Positions 61,683 to 64,000 of a stretch of 64,000 nucleotides of DNA are shown here, in pieces. The position numbers were made by a program, and so were the translations under genes. The stretch comes from Aminipila butyrica. GTDB lineage: Bacteria; Bacillota; Clostridia; Peptostreptococcales; Anaerovoracaceae. The DNA lies in NCBI RefSeq assembly GCF_010669305.1, contig NZ_CP048649.1:310001-374000 (forward strand). Direction: 5' to 3'. The notes beneath the pieces were generated by a model. That model saw only the letters and a program-made list of their open reading frames with translations. It was not told the DNA's origin and did no database searches. Positions within the stretch are counted from its first letter, which is position 1. Every line of letters starts with the position of its first letter.

Positions 61683-62258
61683 TTACAGCCCCCCAGCTTC
61701 TAATTGCGTTACTTCGTTCACCAATTGTTTTTTTCCCCTGTAAATACGGTTGTCCACGGCAGATTTGGTCATACCTAATTTCTTTGAAATTTCTTCAGAA
61801 GTCATACCCCAAAAGAATTTCATGATAAGAATACTACGGTCGGCGGAAGAAAGGCTGTTTAGCAATTTCTCCAGTTCCCTGGTACCCTCATTGAAAATTG
61901 CCTGGGCCTCTGCCGAAGCTCCCGGCGAAGACGTATAGTCCGATTCCCCTTCAGGGAACAAAATTTCCGTCCGTTTTATTTCTTTACGGTAATAGTCAAT
62001 GGACTTGTATTTGGCTATGGCACAAACCCACTTGCGGAAATCGTTTTCGTTCTCTCCTCTGAATTTTTTAGCGTGATGCCACAGGGATAGGAAAATATCA
62101 CTAATACATTCTTCCACCAGCTCCCGGCTGCCCACAGGGCGCAGCACCTGACTGGCAATGCCTTTTACTAAAGGGAGGTATTCCTCCATGATAAATTCCA
62201 GCGCGTCTTCTTTTCCCTTTTTTAATCGCCGTATATAATTTTCACGACCGATCTTCAT
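61683..62258 (-). CDS. sigma-70 family RNA polymerase sigma factor
   Basis: A 191-residue factor with region 2 (FIMEEYLPLVKGIASQVLRP, then ELVEECISDIFLSLWHHA and FRKWVCAIAKYKSIDYYRK) and region 4 (LMKFFWGMTSEEISKKLGMT-like, VDNRIYRGKKQL). The start MKIGRENY has AAGGAGTAGAT upstream and is used instead of an earlier in-frame ATG. It lies with its DUF4179 partner. Confidence 0.9.
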   Translation of the reverse strand: MKIGRENYIRRLKKGKEDALEFIMEEYLPLVKGIASQVLRPVGSRELVEECISDIFLSLWHHAKKFRGENENDFRKWVCAIAKYKSIDYYRKEIKRTEILFPEGESDYTSSPGASAEAQAIFNEGTRELEKLLNSLSSADRSILIMKFFWGMTSEEISKKLGMTKSAVDNRIYRGKKQLVNEVTQLEAGGL

Positions 62259-62332
62259 ATATCTACTCCTTTTCGGTACCTTAAACGGTACTGAGCCTTT
62301 CGAATCCTTATCAGAAGGGTAAGGTCTCAAAC

Positions 62333-62350
62333 GTGTAAAAGCTTTTACAC
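62333..62350. promoter_or_regulatory. 18-bp perfect palindrome before the sigma gene
   Basis: GTGTAAAAGCTTTTACAC is its own reverse complement. It lies 75 bases before the sigma gene start and next to TATATAAAAC, a likely -10 region. It looks like a repressor or activator site; also a CCTTA...TAAGG inverted repeat follows at about 62306-62324. Confidence 0.5.
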
Positions 62351-62452
62351 TATATAAAACGAAAGATAAAACAATTTTTCGCAAAAATAAGTAAAAATTT
62401 TTGGTGAGGACGTACTTTTATATGGGACTTAGTTTTATTTAATCATGAAACA

Positions 62453-62497
62453 CAAAAAAGTATCACCAAGAGAAACTGTACTCTTGGTGATACTTTT
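62453..62497 (-). terminator. intrinsic terminator of tRNA-Ala
   Basis: AAAAGTATCACCAAGAG pairs perfectly with CTCTTGGTGATACTTTT and, read on the minus strand, runs into TTTTTTGTG. It begins five bases after the tRNA. Confidence 0.88.
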
Positions 62498-62501
62498 ACA
62501 T

Positions 62502-62577
62502 TGGTGGAGCGTAGGGGACTCGAACCCCTGACCCCCACACTGCCAGTGTGGTGCGCTCCCAGCTGCGCTAACGCCCC
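62502..62577 (-). tRNA. tRNA-Ala (anticodon GGC)
   Basis: A 76-base cloverleaf with encoded CCA. The acceptor stem GGGGCGT/ACGCTCC carries the G3-U70 wobble pair that defines alanine identity. The anticodon loop CTGGCAG sits on stem CCACA/TGTGG, the D arm holds AGCTGG and the T arm GGGGTTCGAGTCCCC. It decodes GCC and GCU. Confidence 0.97.
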
Positions 62578-62584
62578 AAAGGGA

Positions 62585-62615
62585 TTCAAAGATGGCTGTT
62601 ACAGCCTTCTTTGAA
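62585..62615. repeat. long hairpin in the tRNA leader
   Basis: TTCAAAGATGGCTG and CAGCCTTCTTTGAA form a near-perfect 14-bp stem with a three-base loop (one T-T mismatch) just seven bases upstream of the tRNA 5' end on the minus strand. It would fold in the precursor and may guide processing. Confidence 0.5.
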
Positions 62616-62648
62616 GGCGATTTTACATAAATCAGCCTTACCTTTGAC

Positions 62649-62677
62649 ATTGTACTATAAAATATTAGGAGTGTCGA
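62649..62677 (-). promoter_or_regulatory. promoter of tRNA-Ala
   Basis: Minus strand TCGACA (62677-62672), a 17-base spacer and TACAAT (62654-62649) match the sigma-A pattern and give a leader of about 65 bases before the tRNA. Confidence 0.65.
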
Positions 62678-62763
62678 GTCCTATTCTTTAAGTTTTGTGA
62701 AAAAAATCGACAAGGTTAGACAAAAAAGGAGAATTTTGTATATTTTTTTCACTTTTGATATGG

Positions 62764-62860
62764 TACAATAATCGTGATTGTTTTGTTACTCGTATCATGG
62801 AGCGACGCAGCTCCTGTGATTTGATATCGAGGAATTAGTGTATGTGATACCGTTGAAAGG
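62764..62860 (+). promoter_or_regulatory. extended -10 promoter and structured leader of the MCP gene
   Basis: TGGTACAAT (62761-62769) is an extended -10 box without a clear -35. The leader then holds a nested hairpin, CTCGTATCA...TGATATCGAG outside and GGAGC/GCTCC inside, ending about 40 bases before the start. No c-di-GMP riboswitch consensus was seen. AAAGGAGAC is the ribosome binding site. Confidence 0.35.
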
Positions 62861-62871
62861 AGACTTTGCAC

Positions 62872-64000
62872 ATGATATCCCACAAAAGTATTCGAACTGA
62901 TTTTGTAAGAACTATAGCCATTCTCTTCACCGTTGTAATCGCCATATTGGCGACTATGTCTATTTATTTTATTTATGAATCTACGAAGCAATCGCTGGTA
63001 AAAAGTATGAGAGAAACCAGCGATTTAGTTTCTGAAAAGATAACTTTACAAATTGATGGCTTTGGCATGTTGGCTGAAGCAGCAGGAGATTATTATACGC
63101 TGAATGGATCGGATAATAGTCAGATAACAGTCTATTTGTCAAAATTATGTGAAATGTATGGACTTGAAAGCATCGATATCGTCAATGAGGGGGATAAGCG
63201 TTCGGTGCTCACTGGCCAGGTTTATGATGAAGATTCAGCAGTGGCAAGTGTAACCGGTGAAACTGGCTTGTTAAGCAATCCGCTGGTAACGGGAGAAGAC
63301 GTGTCTTTTCAGTATGCCTATCCTTGCGGCCAATATATTGTGGCTATGACTATTCCGTATTCCACGTTTGAAGAAATTATCAAATCTGTACAGGTAGGAA
63401 CGACTGGAAGTACGTATATCTTGGATCGGACAGGGGCTAAGGTTGTCCATAATGACAAATCGCTGGTAGCATCTCGCCAGAATAATTTAGAAGAAATAAA
63501 GAAAGACCCAAAAACGTACGAAGCTGTGGCAGCGGTGGAAACAGAAATGGTCAATGGCAAGTCAGGCTTTGGATTTTATACCTGGAAAGGGGATAAAAAG
63601 TTTGGTTCCTATGGCCCTGTTGCAGGTACCGATGGGTGGTCGGTCAACGTGACCGCTTTAGAATCGGAATTTATGTCAAAGCTTCAAATTTCTCTGATTT
63701 GCATGGTGGCACTGGGCCTGGCTATGCTAGTCTTATCTATTTTTGTTACCTGGAGAAAGGCCAATAAGATTGTAGGACCGATTCAGGATACACTGGAAGC
63801 CATCGACCGGATTTATGAAGGGGACTTGACTGTGGAATTGGCGGTGGTGAGACGGGACGAAGTAGGGCTTATGGCTGAACGCCTCAATGGCATGGTGGAC
63901 AATTACCGGATATTAATTGGAGATATTTCCAACGTGCTGGAGGCTCTGGCAGAAAAAGATCTGACTGTAGAATCTCAAGCCCAATATCCAGGTGCTTTTC
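62872..64000 (+). CDS. methyl-accepting chemotaxis protein, N-terminal part (cut by window edge)
   Basis: The frame is open to the window end (376 codons). It begins MISHKSIRTDFVRTIAILF with a first membrane helix, then an extracytoplasmic sensing domain of the Cache type (the stretch TTGSTYILDRTGAKVVHN is the Cache signature), a second membrane helix (ISLICMVALGLAMLVLSIFV) and the start of a HAMP linker (NKIVGPIQDTLEAIDRIYEG). The methylation and signalling region would lie beyond the edge. The ligand is unknown. Confidence 0.9.
   Translation, partial: MISHKSIRTDFVRTIAILFTVVIAILATMSIYFIYESTKQSLVKSMRETSDLVSEKITLQIDGFGMLAEAAGDYYTLNGSDNSQITVYLSKLCEMYGLESIDIVNEGDKRSVLTGQVYDEDSAVASVTGETGLLSNPLVTGEDVSFQYAYPCGQYIVAMTIPYSTFEEIIKSVQVGTTGSTYILDRTGAKVVHNDKSLVASRQNNLEEIKKDPKTYEAVAAVETEMVNGKSGFGFYTWKGDKKFGSYGPVAGTDGWSVNVTALESEFMSKLQISLICMVALGLAMLVLSIFVTWRKANKIVGPIQDTLEAIDRIYEGDLTVELAVVRRDEVGLMAERLNGMVDNYRILIGDISNVLEALAEKDLTVESQAQYPGAF

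Noticed and set aside
62871..63560. Minus-strand frame at 63318-63560
   Set aside because: It is antisense to the clearly coding MCP frame, which shows helix, Cache and HAMP segments in order.
1..64000. CRISPR array, insertion sequence or prophage
   Set aside because: No spaced direct repeats, transposase, integrase or phage structural genes were recognised anywhere in the window.

Overview
The window looks like a chromosomal segment of an anaerobic or fermentative member of the Bacillota, most likely class Clostridia. The evidence is strong Shine-Dalgarno sites (AGGAGG type), frequent TTG/GTG starts, many intrinsic terminators, a low-to-moderate GC content, a DUF4179-type anti-sigma partner, SLH-domain surface protein, MntR-type regulator and a complete histidine-to-glutamate pathway through formiminotetrahydrofolate. 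No rRNA, IS element, phage gene or CRISPR array is visible. The genus cannot be fixed from sequence alone.

Layout. 1-9.0 kb: divergent branched-chain amino acid operons, leuA-leuB-leuD-leuC on the minus strand and ilvB-ilvN-ilvC-ilvD on the plus strand, sharing one intergenic control region. 9.1-10.5 kb: an AT-rich patch with two small unknown proteins and a stalk-domain gene broken by an in-frame stop. 10.5-13.1 kb (minus): ComFB-like protein, secreted class 3 lipase and a DUF815 ATPase. 13.2-14.4 kb: threonine ammonia-lyase, which supplies 2-oxobutanoate to the ilv pathway. 14.5-24.4 kb: a cobalamin riboswitch with its own promoter and terminator, followed by an eight-gene operon of a SAM methyltransferase, two exporter-fold ABC half-transporters and a complete Nik/Opp-type importer. 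24.8-31.3 kb: hutH-hutU-hutI-cyclodeaminase-formiminotransferase. 31.5-35.3 kb: DtxR/MntR regulator, alanine racemase, an atypical amidohydrolase and a nitroreductase. 35.5-38.2 kb (minus): uracil permease and BrnQ.

38.4-46.5 kb: HD-domain protein, a small NrdD-like protein, then an operon of LuxR-type regulator, MFS transporter, M32 carboxypeptidase homologue, MFS transporter and X-Pro dipeptidyl-peptidase, apparently for import and processing of peptides or amino-acid conjugates. 46.7-49.6 kb: purB and purA. 49.7-51.4 kb: a small conserved protein, an ECF sigma factor and its membrane partner. 51.6-57.2 kb: MacAB-like efflux or export system and an SLH protein. 57.3-60.4 kb: an XRE regulator and a run of small membrane and unknown proteins. 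60.5-62.3 kb (minus): a second sigma/anti-sigma pair. 62.5 kb: tRNA-Ala(GGC). 62.9 kb to the end: a methyl-accepting chemotaxis protein cut by the window edge.

The most interesting unit is the cobalamin-riboswitch operon, whose content suggests uptake of a chelated metal (cobalt is the obvious guess) or a corrinoid-related compound by a system combining modification, exporter-fold and importer-type transport. The second is the peptide operon, whose M32 homologue has lost one zinc-binding histidine (HEGGK in place of HExxH). The third is the XRE-controlled cluster of small membrane proteins sharing a charged DER/EER motif, with two palindromic operators directly behind its promoter.
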